Positions 1 to 6,738 of a stretch of DNA of 10,415 bases are shown here, piece by piece; the first letter of the stretch is position 1; each line of letters opens with the position of its first letter. The DNA is taken from NCBI GenBank assembly GCA_039815415.1, contig JBCBZH010000151.1:1-10415 (forward strand), written 5' to 3'. This DNA is from JBCBZH01 sp039815415 (lineage in GTDB: Bacteria > Bacteroidota > Rhodothermia > Rhodothermales > Rubricoccaceae). Made by a program: the position numbers and the translations under genes. Below the pieces are notes generated by a model. The model saw only the letters and a list, made by a program, of their open reading frames with translations. It made no database searches and was not told the DNA's origin.

Positions 1-1988
1 AGAAGTTCCCCGACGCCCCGATGTTCGCCGCCAACCCGGCGTTCGTCCCGGCAGACGGGCAGGGCCTCAACGACCTGCTGCAGAACCCCTGGATGACCAT
101 CCACCCGCCGACCCTGTTCGTCGGGTTTACGCTGCTGATGGTGCCGTTCGCGTTTGCCGTGGCCGGGCTGTGGAAGCAGAAGTACACCCAGTGGGTTCGC
201 CCGGCCCTCCCGTGGGCCCTGGCCGGGAGTGGCATCCTCGGCGTCGGCATCATGATGGGCGGCTGGTGGGCTTACGAGACGCTCTCGTTCGGCGGCTGGT
301 GGGCGTGGGACCCGGTCGAGAACTCGTCGCTGGTGCCCTGGCTGTTTGCGGTGGCCGCGCTGCACGCGATGGTGGTCCAGAAGAAGACCTCCGGCGGTCA
401 CAAGGCGGCGCTCTGGCTGAGCGTGGTGGCCTTCCAGTTCGTCATCTACTCCACCTTCCTCACGCGCTCTGGCATCCTGGGCGACGTGTCGGTTCACAGC
501 TTCGTGGACCTCGGGCTCTACAACCAGCTCCTGCTCTGGATCTCCACCATCGGCGTGCTCGGGTTCGGGCTGCTGCTCTGGCGCTGGCGCGAGCTTCCAG
601 CGCCCCCGGCGCCGCCTGCCGTCCTCAGCCGCGAGTCGCTGGTGTTCACGGGCGCGCTGCTGCTGGCGCTCACCGGGCTGGTGATCATCCTCGGCACCTC
701 CGCGCCCATCTTCGGCAACCTCTTCCGCGACAACCCGAGCGCGGTGCCCATCGCGTTCTACAACACGTGGACGCTTCCGCTGGCGGTCGGCATCGCGCTG
801 CTGGCGGGCATGGGCCAGATCTTCTGGTGGCGCAAGATGCGCGTGGAGGACGTCAACCGGATGCTCGCCAAGCCGATGATCCTGACCGTCATCTCGACGG
901 CCGCTATCGTGCTGCTGACGCCGTTCGTGCAGGAGACCATCCAGCCGCTGCCCGCCAGCTCGAGCGGAGGCGCCATCGCCGAGGCCGGGATTCTGCCCGG
1001 CGGGCTGGCGGACTTCTACGCTCAGCACGGCACCAGTCTGTGGCTCCTCGCCCTGCTGTTCACATCGTTCCTGATGTTCTACTCGAACGGCTGGGTGATG
1101 TGGAAAGTGGGCCGGGGCAACCTCAAGATGATCGGTGGCAGCCTCACACACGTCGGCTTCGCGCTGATGCTGCTGGGCATCTTCTCCTCGTCCGTGTTCA
1201 ACGACTCCATCTCGGAGGGTACGGGCACGGACATCCAGGGCAGCCGAGACAACGTGGTCGTTCCACGAGGCGAGACCGTCACCGCCGATGGCTACCAGTT
1301 CACCTACGTGGGCCAGGAGACCAACGACGAGGGCCGCCCGGTCTACCTGATCGACGTGGCGAACCGCCAGGGCGAGCAGTACCAGGCGAAGACGGTGGTG
1401 TACAAGGATGGACGCGATCAGTGGATCCAGCACCCGTACGTCCGCGAGGGGGTGGTGAAGGATCTCTACATGGCCGTCTACCCATCGGCTATGAGCACCC
1501 AGGCTGACGAAGAGCCCAGTGAGCTGAAGCTGTCGCAGGGCGATGCCGCCATGCTGTCCACGCCCACACGCCCGGAGGCCTACCAGATCCGCTTCGTGGA
1601 CTACGACCTCAACGTGGACCTAGACGCCATCGGCGTGCCTGCGGACTCCGTAGACCTTGCGGTGGCCGCCGTGCTGGAGGTGGTAAACGTCGAGACCGAT
1701 GAAACGCGCACGCTGCGTCCGGTCTACGTCATCACCAAGGACCGTCGCCAGCAGTTCGTCCAGAACCGGGCCACCGACTGGAACTTCGGGGTGGTGTTCT
1801 TGGGGATGGAAGTGGAGGAAGGTGCCATCCGCCTGGCGTTCGACGGCGCGGACGTTCCGGAGGAAGAGTGGGTGGTGGTGCAGGCCTACGAAAAGCCGTT
1901 CATCTCGCTGCTCTGGCTGGGTACCATCGTGCTTGGCGTTGGGTTCGCGGTGTCCTTCGGGCGGCGCCTCACCGAGCAGACGCGGTAA
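1..1988 (+). CDS. ccmF: Cytochrome c heme lyase CcmF, 5'-truncated by window edge
   Basis: This is the C-terminal part of CcmF, the inner-membrane heme lyase of System I cytochrome c maturation, which attaches heme delivered by CcmE to apocytochrome CXXCH motifs in the periplasm. The frame is open to the left edge (K-F-P-D-A-P before the Met at base 21), and no start or signal is visible, so the real start is upstream. Counting that Met as residue 1, the tryptophan-rich WWD heme-binding segment is at about 80-103 (GGWWAWDPVENSS at 91-103). The usual heme-ligand histidines are recognisable: H28 in IHPP, H159 in TRSG...SVHS and H377 in LTHVGF. Several membrane helices precede a periplasmic domain (about 395-625), and a last helix follows at about 628-648. 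The gene ends in TAA and is convergent with the metal operon. Family assignment is secure; the missing N-terminus is simply outside the window. Confidence 0.93.
   Translation, partial: KFPDAPMFAANPAFVPADGQGLNDLLQNPWMTIHPPTLFVGFTLLMVPFAFAVAGLWKQKYTQWVRPALPWALAGSGILGVGIMMGGWWAYETLSFGGWWAWDPVENSSLVPWLFAVAALHAMVVQKKTSGGHKAALWLSVVAFQFVIYSTFLTRSGILGDVSVHSFVDLGLYNQLLLWISTIGVLGFGLLLWRWRELPAPPAPPAVLSRESLVFTGALLLALTGLVIILGTSAPIFGNLFRDNPSAVPIAFYNTWTLPLAVGIALLAGMGQIFWWRKMRVEDVNRMLAKPMILTVISTAAIVLLTPFVQETIQPLPASSSGGAIAEAGILPGGLADFYAQHGTSLWLLALLFTSFLMFYSNGWVMWKVGRGNLKMIGGSLTHVGFALMLLGIFSSSVFNDSISEGTGTDIQGSRDNVVVPRGETVTADGYQFTYVGQETNDEGRPVYLIDVANRQGEQYQAKTVVYKDGRDQWIQHPYVREGVVKDLYMAVYPSAMSTQADEEPSELKLSQGDAAMLSTPTRPEAYQIRFVDYDLNVDLDAIGVPADSVDLAVAAVLEVVNVETDETRTLRPVYVITKDRRQQFVQNRATDWNFGVVFLGMEVEEGAIRLAFDGADVPEEEWVVVQAYEKPFISLLWLGTIVLGVGFAVSFGRRLTEQTR
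953..962 (-). repeat. Single copy of the 10-mer CGAGCTGGCG inside ccmF
   Basis: An exact copy on the minus strand. On the coding strand it reads CGCCAGCTCG and is translated in the frame P-A-S-S, unlike the other genic copies. Confidence 0.6.
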
Positions 1989-1999
1989 CGGGCCTGGGT

Positions 2000-2017
2000 C
2001 GCCAGCTCGAGCTGGCG
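2000..2017. repeat. Perfect 18-bp palindrome between convergent genes (inverted pair of CGAGCTGGCG)
   Basis: CGCCAGCTCGAGCTGGCG is a perfect palindrome lying 11 bases after the ccmF stop and one base after the stop of the last permease gene. It could fold as a 7-bp stem with a TCGA loop and so might end transcription from both sides. However, neither side has a T tract, so it is not a standard intrinsic terminator. The same 10-base half recurs elsewhere in the window. Confidence 0.7.
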
Positions 2018-2018
2018 G

Positions 2019-3128
2019 TCAATCCACCATCGCTTTCTTCGCGCGCTGGCGCCCCTCGTCCGTCAGCGCCAGCAGATCGCCAGCCCGTAGAACGGTCCCC
2101 GTGCGTTCGGCGAAGCGAACGGCTGTCGTGGCGAAGGCGGGCTCCCAGCGGAGGTGCTCTTGGAGGTGCCCCACGCGGCACTCACGGTCCGCCTCCGGCG
2201 TGTTCTCGTGATGGAGTAGGTGGACAAGCAGCATCCGACGCGCAAACTCCCTGCGCTGACGCGACCGGCGGAGCGCCAGCGCCACCAGCCCCCGGTCGGG
2301 CGCGAACGTGAATGCCAGTGCGAAGGCCACGCCCGCCATACCGGCCATGCTCCCGGCAATGGAGGCGTCCAGGGCGCGTGCCACCCAGTAGCCGGAGATC
2401 GCGCTGGCGACCCCGATGCCTGCGGCGTAGATCAGCAGGCGTGGCAGGTGATCCGTGAGCAGGTACGCCGCCGCCGGGGGCGCCACAATCAGGGCCACGA
2501 CGAGAATCGACCCCACCACATCGAACGCGCCCACCGCCGTGACCGAGACAAGGCTCATCAGCGCGTAGTGAAGGGCCGTCGGCGCCAGCCCGAGAGCGGC
2601 GGCCAGCGCCGGGTCGAACGTGCTCAGCTTCAGCTCCTTGTAGAACGTCGCGATGAAGGCGATGACCACGAGTAGGATGCTGCCCATCAGCCAGAGGGCC
2701 TTCGGTCCGAGGTCTCGGCCACCGAGGGTCAGGCGCTCGATCCACGAGAACGCAGGATCGCCGAGCAGCACCGCGTCCGTGTCAAGGTGGACACCCGATG
2801 CGTAGCGCGCGATCAGGATCACGCCCACCGAGAACAGCACCGGAAACACCAGCCCGATGGCCGCATCGCTCTTGACCAGCCGCGTGTTGCTGAGCGCTTC
2901 GATGAATGCGACCGTGATGACGCCCGTGACCGCCGCCGCGAACAGCAGCAACGGGCTGGCGAGGTCCTCCGTGACGAAATACGCCAGCACGATGCCTGGC
3001 AGAATGGCGTGGCTGATGGCGTCCGAGAGGAGTGACGCCCGCCGGAGTACCAGAAACGCTCCGAGCAGCGCACACGCCGCCGCGGTCGCGGCCGCGATGA
3101 GTTGGATCTCGAGTTGCGGCTGGGTCAT
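2019..3128 (-). CDS. mntD: Metal ABC transporter permease (ABC-3 family) with C-terminal winged-helix-like extension, second permease
   Basis: This is an inner-membrane permease of the MntC/TroC/ZnuB (ABC-3) family, 369 residues, forming the import channel with its sister permease and the ATPase. Residues about 8-285 are strongly hydrophobic with about eight or more helices. Family signatures include LRRASLLSDAISHAILPGI (28-46), a VHLDTDAVLLGD segment (113-124) and VGSILVVALIVAPPAAA (205-221). The start is the ATG whose ATGA overlaps the stop of the upstream permease by 4 bases; the frame extends further upstream, but that part lies antisense-free inside the previous gene and has no membrane character. 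After an arginine-rich hinge (287-298), residues about 298-369 are soluble and end in a pattern like a winged-helix wing plus helix (LRAGDLLALTDEGRQRAKKA). This is longer than the usual roughly 280-residue permease. Metal choice cannot be told from the permease alone; manganese is inferred from the operon. Confidence 0.9.
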   Translation of the reverse strand: MTQPQLEIQLIAAATAAACALLGAFLVLRRASLLSDAISHAILPGIVLAYFVTEDLASPLLLFAAAVTGVITVAFIEALSNTRLVKSDAAIGLVFPVLFSVGVILIARYASGVHLDTDAVLLGDPAFSWIERLTLGGRDLGPKALWLMGSILLVVIAFIATFYKELKLSTFDPALAAALGLAPTALHYALMSLVSVTAVGAFDVVGSILVVALIVAPPAAAYLLTDHLPRLLIYAAGIGVASAISGYWVARALDASIAGSMAGMAGVAFALAFTFAPDRGLVALALRRSRQRREFARRMLLVHLLHHENTPEADRECRVGHLQEHLRWEPAFATTAVRFAERTGTVLRAGDLLALTDEGRQRAKKAMVD

Positions 3129-4246
3129 CCGTCCTCCTCGTCTCGCGCCCGTGCGAGCCGCCGCGCCTCCGCCAAGCCGTCGGTCGTCAGCGCCCAGGCG
3201 TCGTCGCCAACAGGCTCGATCCAGCCCCGCTCGCGCAATGAACTGAGGGTGGGACCGACGGCCTCGGGCCGGGTGGTCATGGTCCGAAGCGTCGCCGCAC
3301 TGTGGGCGTGGCGAGGGTCCGGATGCTGGAGCGCGAGGGTGTACAGATCCTCCAGCGTGCCGGCCACCCGCAGCACTCGTCGGTTGCGGAGCGTCCGCAC
3401 TCCGGCCGCCACCAGTCCGCGTCCGGGCGCGAACAGCAGGCTGATGCCCACGACCGCGGTGGCGCAGAGCACAATGGTCGGGCCTGTTGGCAGGCGGGGC
3501 GTCGTCGCGCTGAGCACAGCGCCAGACACACCGCTCACCGCGCCGAAGATCGCCGCCAGCACGACGACGCCGAGCAACGAGTCCGTCCACTGCCGGGCCG
3601 CTGCCGCTGGAGCGATCAGAATCGCACTCATCAGAACCACGCCGACGGTCTGCAACCCGATCACGATGGCGATGACCAGAAGCGTCGTCAGCAACACGTC
3701 GAGCTGGCGAACGGGGAAGCCCTGCGCAGCGGCAAAGTCTTCATCGAAGAGCAGCACCTTGAACTCCTTCCAGAAGACCACCAGCACGAGGATTGCCGCA
3801 CCGCCGAGCGACGCCATCACGATCACGTCTTGCTCCACGAGGGCCGCCGCCTGGCCGAACAGAAACTTGTCGAGTCCGGCCTGGGTGGCGTCGGGGCGGC
3901 GCTGGATGAGGGTCAGCAGCACCAGCCCGATGCCGAAGAACACAGACAGGATGAGACCGAGAGAAGCGTCGAAGGGCGTGCGGCTGTGACGGACAATGCT
4001 CATGACGGCCAGCGTGCCCACCCATCCGGCAAGGCCCGCACCCAGTACCAGCACCAGCGGCGCCTTCGAGCCCGTCAGCAGGAACGCCAGCGCGATGCCG
4101 GGCAGGGCCGCGTGAGCGATGGCATCGCCAAGGAGCGACTGGCCGCGGAGTACTGCGAACGTGCCCAGCGACCCGCTCACGATGCCAAGCACAGCGGCGC
4201 CGAGCGCGACCGTGCGGAGCGTGTAGTCGGTGAACAGCAGGTCCAT
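3125..4246 (-). CDS. mntC: Metal ABC transporter permease (ABC-3 family) with C-terminal winged-helix-like extension, first permease
   Basis: This ABC-3 family inner-membrane permease has 373 residues and is the partner of the following permease. Membrane helices fill residues about 8-280. Landmarks are LRGQSLLGDAIAHAALPGIA (33-52), the cytosolic coupling segment around FKVLLFDEDFAAAQGFP (162-178) and VGVVLMSAILIAPAAAA (201-217). I chose the ATG at 4246 because it shares one base with the ATPase stop (TGATG) and begins directly with family-like sequence (MDLLFTDYTLRTVALG); the upstream in-frame extension is proline- and arginine-rich and lies over the ATPase gene. Residues about 295-368 form a soluble tail with HSAATLRTM...LSSLRERGWI and a wing-like GDDAWALTTDGLAEARRLA, resembling the winged-helix end of DtxR/MarR-type regulators. 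It overlaps the next permease by 4 bases (ATGA). Transport role is secure by family; the metal is inferred. Confidence 0.9.
   Translation of the reverse strand: MDLLFTDYTLRTVALGAAVLGIVSGSLGTFAVLRGQSLLGDAIAHAALPGIALAFLLTGSKAPLVLVLGAGLAGWVGTLAVMSIVRHSRTPFDASLGLILSVFFGIGLVLLTLIQRRPDATQAGLDKFLFGQAAALVEQDVIVMASLGGAAILVLVVFWKEFKVLLFDEDFAAAQGFPVRQLDVLLTTLLVIAIVIGLQTVGVVLMSAILIAPAAAARQWTDSLLGVVVLAAIFGAVSGVSGAVLSATTPRLPTGPTIVLCATAVVGISLLFAPGRGLVAAGVRTLRNRRVLRVAGTLEDLYTLALQHPDPRHAHSAATLRTMTTRPEAVGPTLSSLRERGWIEPVGDDAWALTTDGLAEARRLARARDEEDG
3700..3709 (+). repeat. Single copy of the 10-mer CGAGCTGGCG inside the first permease gene
   Basis: An exact copy. On the coding (minus) strand it reads CGCCAGCTCG and is translated R-Q-L(-D). 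Confidence 0.6.
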
Positions 4247-5013
4247 CACGAATTGGCGACCTTCCGTCCATTCCCGGCCTGGAACGGCACCCGTCCACCG
4301 TACGCACGCCGCAGGTTGGCATCGGTGAACACCTCTCCCACCGGCCCGGCTGCAATGCGGCGGACGTTCAACAGCAACGTCCAATCGAAATACTCCGGTA
4401 CCGTCTGGAGGTCGTGGTGCACCACAAGGACCGTCTTGCCTTCCGCCCGGAGGCGCTGCAGCAGTTCGATGATGGCCCGCTCCGTGGTGGCATCGACGCC
4501 CTGGAAGGGCTCGTCCATGAAGTACACACGGGCGTCCTGCGCGAGCGCGCGGGCCAGGAATACGCGCTGCTGCTGCCCCCCGGAGAGCTGCGCGATCTGA
4601 CGTCCGGCGAACTCAGCCATCCCGACCTGCTCTAGAGCGGCCATGGCATCCGCGCGTTCGGTCTCACCCGGCCGCCGGATCCACCCGAGCCGCCCATAGG
4701 TCCCCATCAGCACCACGTCCAGAACGGAGGTCGGGAAGTCCCAGTCCACAGACCCGCGCTGCGGCACGTAGGCCACGAGCTGGCGCTGGCGGGCGTACGT
4801 CGCGCCGTGGATCAGCACGCGCCCGGCCGCCTTGGGGATGAGCTCCAGAATGGCCTTGATGAGTGTCGTCTTGCCTGCTCCGTTTGGACCGACAATCGCC
4901 ATCAGCACCCCCTCGGGCACCTGCAGGTCGATGTCCCACAGTACGGGCTGGTCGCGATAGGCCACGGTGAGATCTGCAACATCAACCGCGAGGCGCTTGG
5001 TAGGAGTGCTCAT
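4246..5013 (-). CDS. mntB: Metal ABC transporter ATP-binding protein (Mn/Zn/Fe type)
   Basis: This is the cytosolic ATPase that powers the metal importer, 255 residues, normal for the MntB/TroB/ZnuC group. All nucleotide-binding motifs are intact: Walker A GPNGAGKT (42-49), Q-loop Q85 in YVPQRGSVDWDFP (83-94), signature LSGGQQQR (143-150), Walker B VYFMDE (163-168), and the switch histidine in VHHDL (H200). The QRGSVDWDFP segment is typical of the manganese/zinc/iron ABC-3 importers rather than other ABC ATPases. The ATG lies in an ATGA overlap with the binding-protein gene, and its TGA shares a base with the first permease ATG, which implies translational coupling and matched subunit amounts. 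Nothing is missing or broken. Confidence 0.95.
   Translation of the reverse strand: MSTPTKRLAVDVADLTVAYRDQPVLWDIDLQVPEGVLMAIVGPNGAGKTTLIKAILELIPKAAGRVLIHGATYARQRQLVAYVPQRGSVDWDFPTSVLDVVLMGTYGRLGWIRRPGETERADAMAALEQVGMAEFAGRQIAQLSGGQQQRVFLARALAQDARVYFMDEPFQGVDATTERAIIELLQRLRAEGKTVLVVHHDLQTVPEYFDWTLLLNVRRIAAGPVGEVFTDANLRRAYGGRVPFQAGNGRKVANS
4776..4785 (+). repeat. Single copy of the 10-mer CGAGCTGGCG inside the ATPase gene
   Basis: An exact copy. On the coding (minus) strand it reads CGCCAGCTCG and is translated R-Q-L(-V). Confidence 0.6.
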
Positions 5014-5999
5014 GCGTCCGTTGTCAGCGCATCGACAATCGTGTCCACGTTGTGCCGGATCATGCCCTCATAGGTCCCCTCAGGCGTACCGTCTGCCCCA
5101 AGGGCGTCAGAGAACAGGTTGCCGCCGATCTCGACTTCGAAATCTCTCGCGCGCACGGCCTCCTGCACCGCTTCGATGGCATCCGGTGAGACGCTGGACT
5201 CGACGAACACCGCCGGGATCTGGCGATCCGCAACAAAGGCAGCGAGGTCCTGCACGTCGCGCGTGCCGGCCTCCGTGGCTGTTGAGATGCCTTGCAAACC
5301 CCGCACCTCGAATCCGTAAGCGCGCCCGAAGTAGCCGAAGGCATCATGGGCCGTCACGAGCACGCGCTGCTCCGGCGGCACCTCGCTGACGCGCTGGCGG
5401 ACATACACGTCCAGCGAATCGTAGCCTGCAAGCGTCTCATTCAGGCGCGCAGCGTAGGTCTCAGCGTGAGTCGGGTCGAGCATTTGGAGTGCCTCCGACA
5501 GCTCGGTGGCAGCCGTGCCCCAGAGGCCAACGTTCATCCAGACATGCGGGTCGTACGCGCCTGCATACTCAGCCGACGCCGCGAGGCTGTCTTCCGGGAT
5601 GCTCTCGGCCACTGCGACCGTTTCGATGCCACGCCCTTCGACCTGCTCCAACACCTCTCCAATCTTGCCCTCCAGATCGAGTCCATTGTAGACGATGAGA
5701 TCAGCCCCGGTCATGCGCCCCACGTCCCCCTCGGAAGCCCGATAGAGGTGGGGGTCCACGCCGGGCCCCATCAGCGCGATCACCTCCACGCGATCACCGC
5801 CGAGTTGGCGGGCGAGGTCGGCGACGATGTTGGTCGTGGCAACGATCTGGACCGGCCGCTCGGCAATCGGACCCCGCTCCTCAGGCGCGGCGCACCCGGC
5901 GAGCATCGAGCTGGTGAGGAGAATCGCCAGCGCGATGAGAGGAAGCACCGTCCAAGCCCAGAAGGGCGTGCGAGCTGGCGAGAGCATAGGGAGAGTCAT
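5010..5999 (-). CDS. mntA: Metal ABC transporter substrate-binding lipoprotein (TroA/MntA/ZnuA family)
   Basis: This is the periplasmic metal-capture lipoprotein of the importer, 329 residues. A signal peptide (hydrophobic core about 17-33) ends in the lipobox LAGC with C36 as the likely lipidated residue. The cluster A-I fold is shown by the metal ligands expected from the family: H84 in DPHLY, H152 in DPHVW, H218 in TAHDAFGYF, and D298 in FSDAL. E267 in FVESS is also conserved. The three-His-one-Asp set is like Treponema TroA, whereas PsaA and MntC have Glu in the third place. The His-rich loop of many zinc-specific ZnuA proteins is absent; residues 134-150 are acidic instead. The start ATG overlaps the regulator stop by 4 bases (ATGA). 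Metal could be Mn, Zn or Fe; regulator residues favour Mn. Confidence 0.92.
   Translation of the reverse strand: MTLPMLSPARTPFWAWTVLPLIALAILLTSSMLAGCAAPEERGPIAERPVQIVATTNIVADLARQLGGDRVEVIALMGPGVDPHLYRASEGDVGRMTGADLIVYNGLDLEGKIGEVLEQVEGRGIETVAVAESIPEDSLAASAEYAGAYDPHVWMNVGLWGTAATELSEALQMLDPTHAETYAARLNETLAGYDSLDVYVRQRVSEVPPEQRVLVTAHDAFGYFGRAYGFEVRGLQGISTATEAGTRDVQDLAAFVADRQIPAVFVESSVSPDAIEAVQEAVRARDFEVEIGGNLFSDALGADGTPEGTYEGMIRHNVDTIVDALTTDA
5971..5980 (+). repeat. Single copy of the 10-mer CGAGCTGGCG inside the binding-protein gene
   Basis: An exact copy, in the signal-peptide coding part. On the coding (minus) strand it reads CGCCAGCTCG and is translated S-P-A-R, a different frame from the permease and ATPase copies. 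Confidence 0.6.
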
Positions 6000-6664
6000 A
6001 GGATGTCGGTGACGAAAACGTGGGCCGTGGCAACGGCATTGAGATGAACGGTCTCCCCCTCCCGATCGCCGGAGAGGAGGGTCAGGGTGGCCTCGCCACC
6101 GTCGGCGATGGACTCCACTTCAAACCGCGTGGCGGGATACAGCCCCGCAGCGCCGACGTGCCGGAGCAGTTCAGGGTCGTGGTCGGAGACCTGAGAGACG
6201 GTGGCTGTCTGCCCAGTGTCTAGGCGCGCCAGCGGCGGGTGGTCCAACTCCACCAGCTCGAGGCTGGCCGTCGGGATGGGCGCCCCGTGAGGGTCGACGG
6301 TCGGGTGCCCGAGGACGGCATCCATGCGGGCTTCGAGGTCCTCGCTCAGAACGTGCTCCCACGTCTCCGCTTCCGCGTGGAGCTTGTCCCAAGGCACGCC
6401 GAGGGCCTGATGCAGGTACGTCTCCACCAGCCGGTGGTGCCGGATGGTCTCGACGGCGATCCGCCGGCCCGCCTCTGTCAACCGAGCCCCCTGGTACTTC
6501 TCATGGGCGACCAATCCCGACGTCGCTAGCTTCTTGATCATCCCGGTCACAGATGCCGGGGCGATCTCGAGCCGCTCTGCAAGGTCTGACGTGGAGACGG
6601 GTTCTCCCGCCCGACTCAGGGCGTAGATCGCTTTGAGATAGTCTTCTATAGCAGGTGAAGGCAT
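5996..6664 (-). CDS. mntR: DtxR/MntR-family metal-dependent transcriptional regulator
   Basis: This 222-residue regulator binds DNA when loaded with divalent metal and should repress uptake genes. It has an N-terminal winged helix (about 1-65, VSTSDLAERLEIAPASVTGMIKKL being the recognition region), a dimerisation and metal-binding domain (about 70-140, with HAEAETWEHVLSEDLEARM) and a C-terminal SH3/FeoA-like domain (about 145-222). MntR itself usually lacks the last domain, while DtxR/IdeR have it. By alignment, the metal residues are D8, H77, E81, H96, E100, E103 and H104. E100 replaces the DtxR Cys102 and D8 replaces Met10, both as in MntR, which suggests Mn sensing; K11 departs from the MntR Glu11. 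It is the first gene of the operon and is probably autoregulated through the boxes just upstream. The Shine-Dalgarno is weak. Confidence 0.92.
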   Translation of the reverse strand: MPSPAIEDYLKAIYALSRAGEPVSTSDLAERLEIAPASVTGMIKKLATSGLVAHEKYQGARLTEAGRRIAVETIRHHRLVETYLHQALGVPWDKLHAEAETWEHVLSEDLEARMDAVLGHPTVDPHGAPIPTASLELVELDHPPLARLDTGQTATVSQVSDHDPELLRHVGAAGLYPATRFEVESIADGGEATLTLLSGDREGETVHLNAVATAHVFVTDIL

Positions 6665-6674
6665 TGCACCGCAA

Positions 6675-6692
6675 TTTTAGGCTTGACTAAAA
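6675..6692. promoter_or_regulatory. Candidate DtxR/MntR operator box 1
   Basis: TTTTAGGCTTGACTAAAA is an imperfect palindrome (14 of 18 positions self-complementary, by hand). It starts 11 bases upstream of the regulator ATG and has the TTAG(N6)CTAA form related to DtxR-family boxes such as TTAGGTTAGCCTAACCTAA. It covers the -35 of the rightward promoter and the -10/start region of the leftward promoter. That it is bound by the adjacent regulator is inferred. Confidence 0.72.
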
Positions 6693-6711
6693 TATATTCG
6701 AATCCGATATT
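6683..6711 (+). promoter_or_regulatory. Rightward sigma70-like promoter of the thioredoxin/TonB-receptor pair
   Basis: A -35 TTGACT (6683-6688) is followed after 17 bases by GATATT (6706-6711; four of six consensus bases). The start would be near 6718, about 20 nt before the GTG at 6739. It is interleaved with the leftward promoter, so the two should compete for RNA polymerase. It is weaker than its partner by -10 match. Confidence 0.5.
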
Positions 6712-6718
6712 TAGTCAA
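6691..6718 (-). promoter_or_regulatory. Leftward sigma70-like promoter of the metal-uptake operon
   Basis: On the minus strand a -35 TTGACT (6718-6713) is followed after 16 bases by a -10 TATATT (6696-6691). Transcription would start near 6684, giving a leader of only about 20 nt before the regulator ATG at 6664. There is no room for a riboswitch. The match to the consensus is good, but the start is not experimentally known. Confidence 0.6.
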
Positions 6719-6726
6719 ACCTAATT
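6709..6726. promoter_or_regulatory. Candidate DtxR/MntR operator box 2, inverted copy of box 1
   Basis: The core TTAGTCAAACCTAA (6711-6724) is, on the minus strand, TTAGGTTTGACTAA: one base different from box 1 (TTAGGCTTGACTAA). Box centres are 34 bp apart, near three helical turns. It covers the -35 of the leftward promoter and the -10/start region of the rightward promoter, so one regulator could shut both directions. Confidence 0.72.
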
Positions 6727-6738
6727 CTGAGCGATCCC

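Noticed and set aside
170..1507. 445-codon plus-strand frame inside ccmF
   Set aside because: It overlaps the well-supported ccmF frame and its translation is Arg/Gly/Ala-rich low-complexity, typical of a shifted-frame shadow.
2000..2017. Classical Rho-independent terminator
   Set aside because: The hairpin is strong but no T tract follows on either strand, so I list it as a repeat, not as a terminator.
3129..3590. Upstream in-frame extension of the second permease
   Set aside because: The added residues are proline- and arginine-rich without membrane character and lie over the first permease gene; the ATGA-coupled ATG at 3128 starts family-like sequence.
3302..4600. Long plus-strand open frame of 432 codons
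   Set aside because: It lies antisense to the permease and ATPase genes, is rich in His/Arg/Gln, and has no recognisable motif; it is a GC-rich shadow of real genes with clear family signatures.
5292..6047. 251-codon plus-strand frame opposite the binding-protein gene
   Set aside because: It is antisense to a lipoprotein gene with intact ligands and lipobox; no motif, signal or ribosome site supports it.
6665..6738. Riboswitch (for example a manganese-sensing yybP-ykoY type) between the divergent genes
   Set aside because: Predicted leaders are only about 20 nt on each side, too short for any known riboswitch, and the symmetric boxes explain regulation better.
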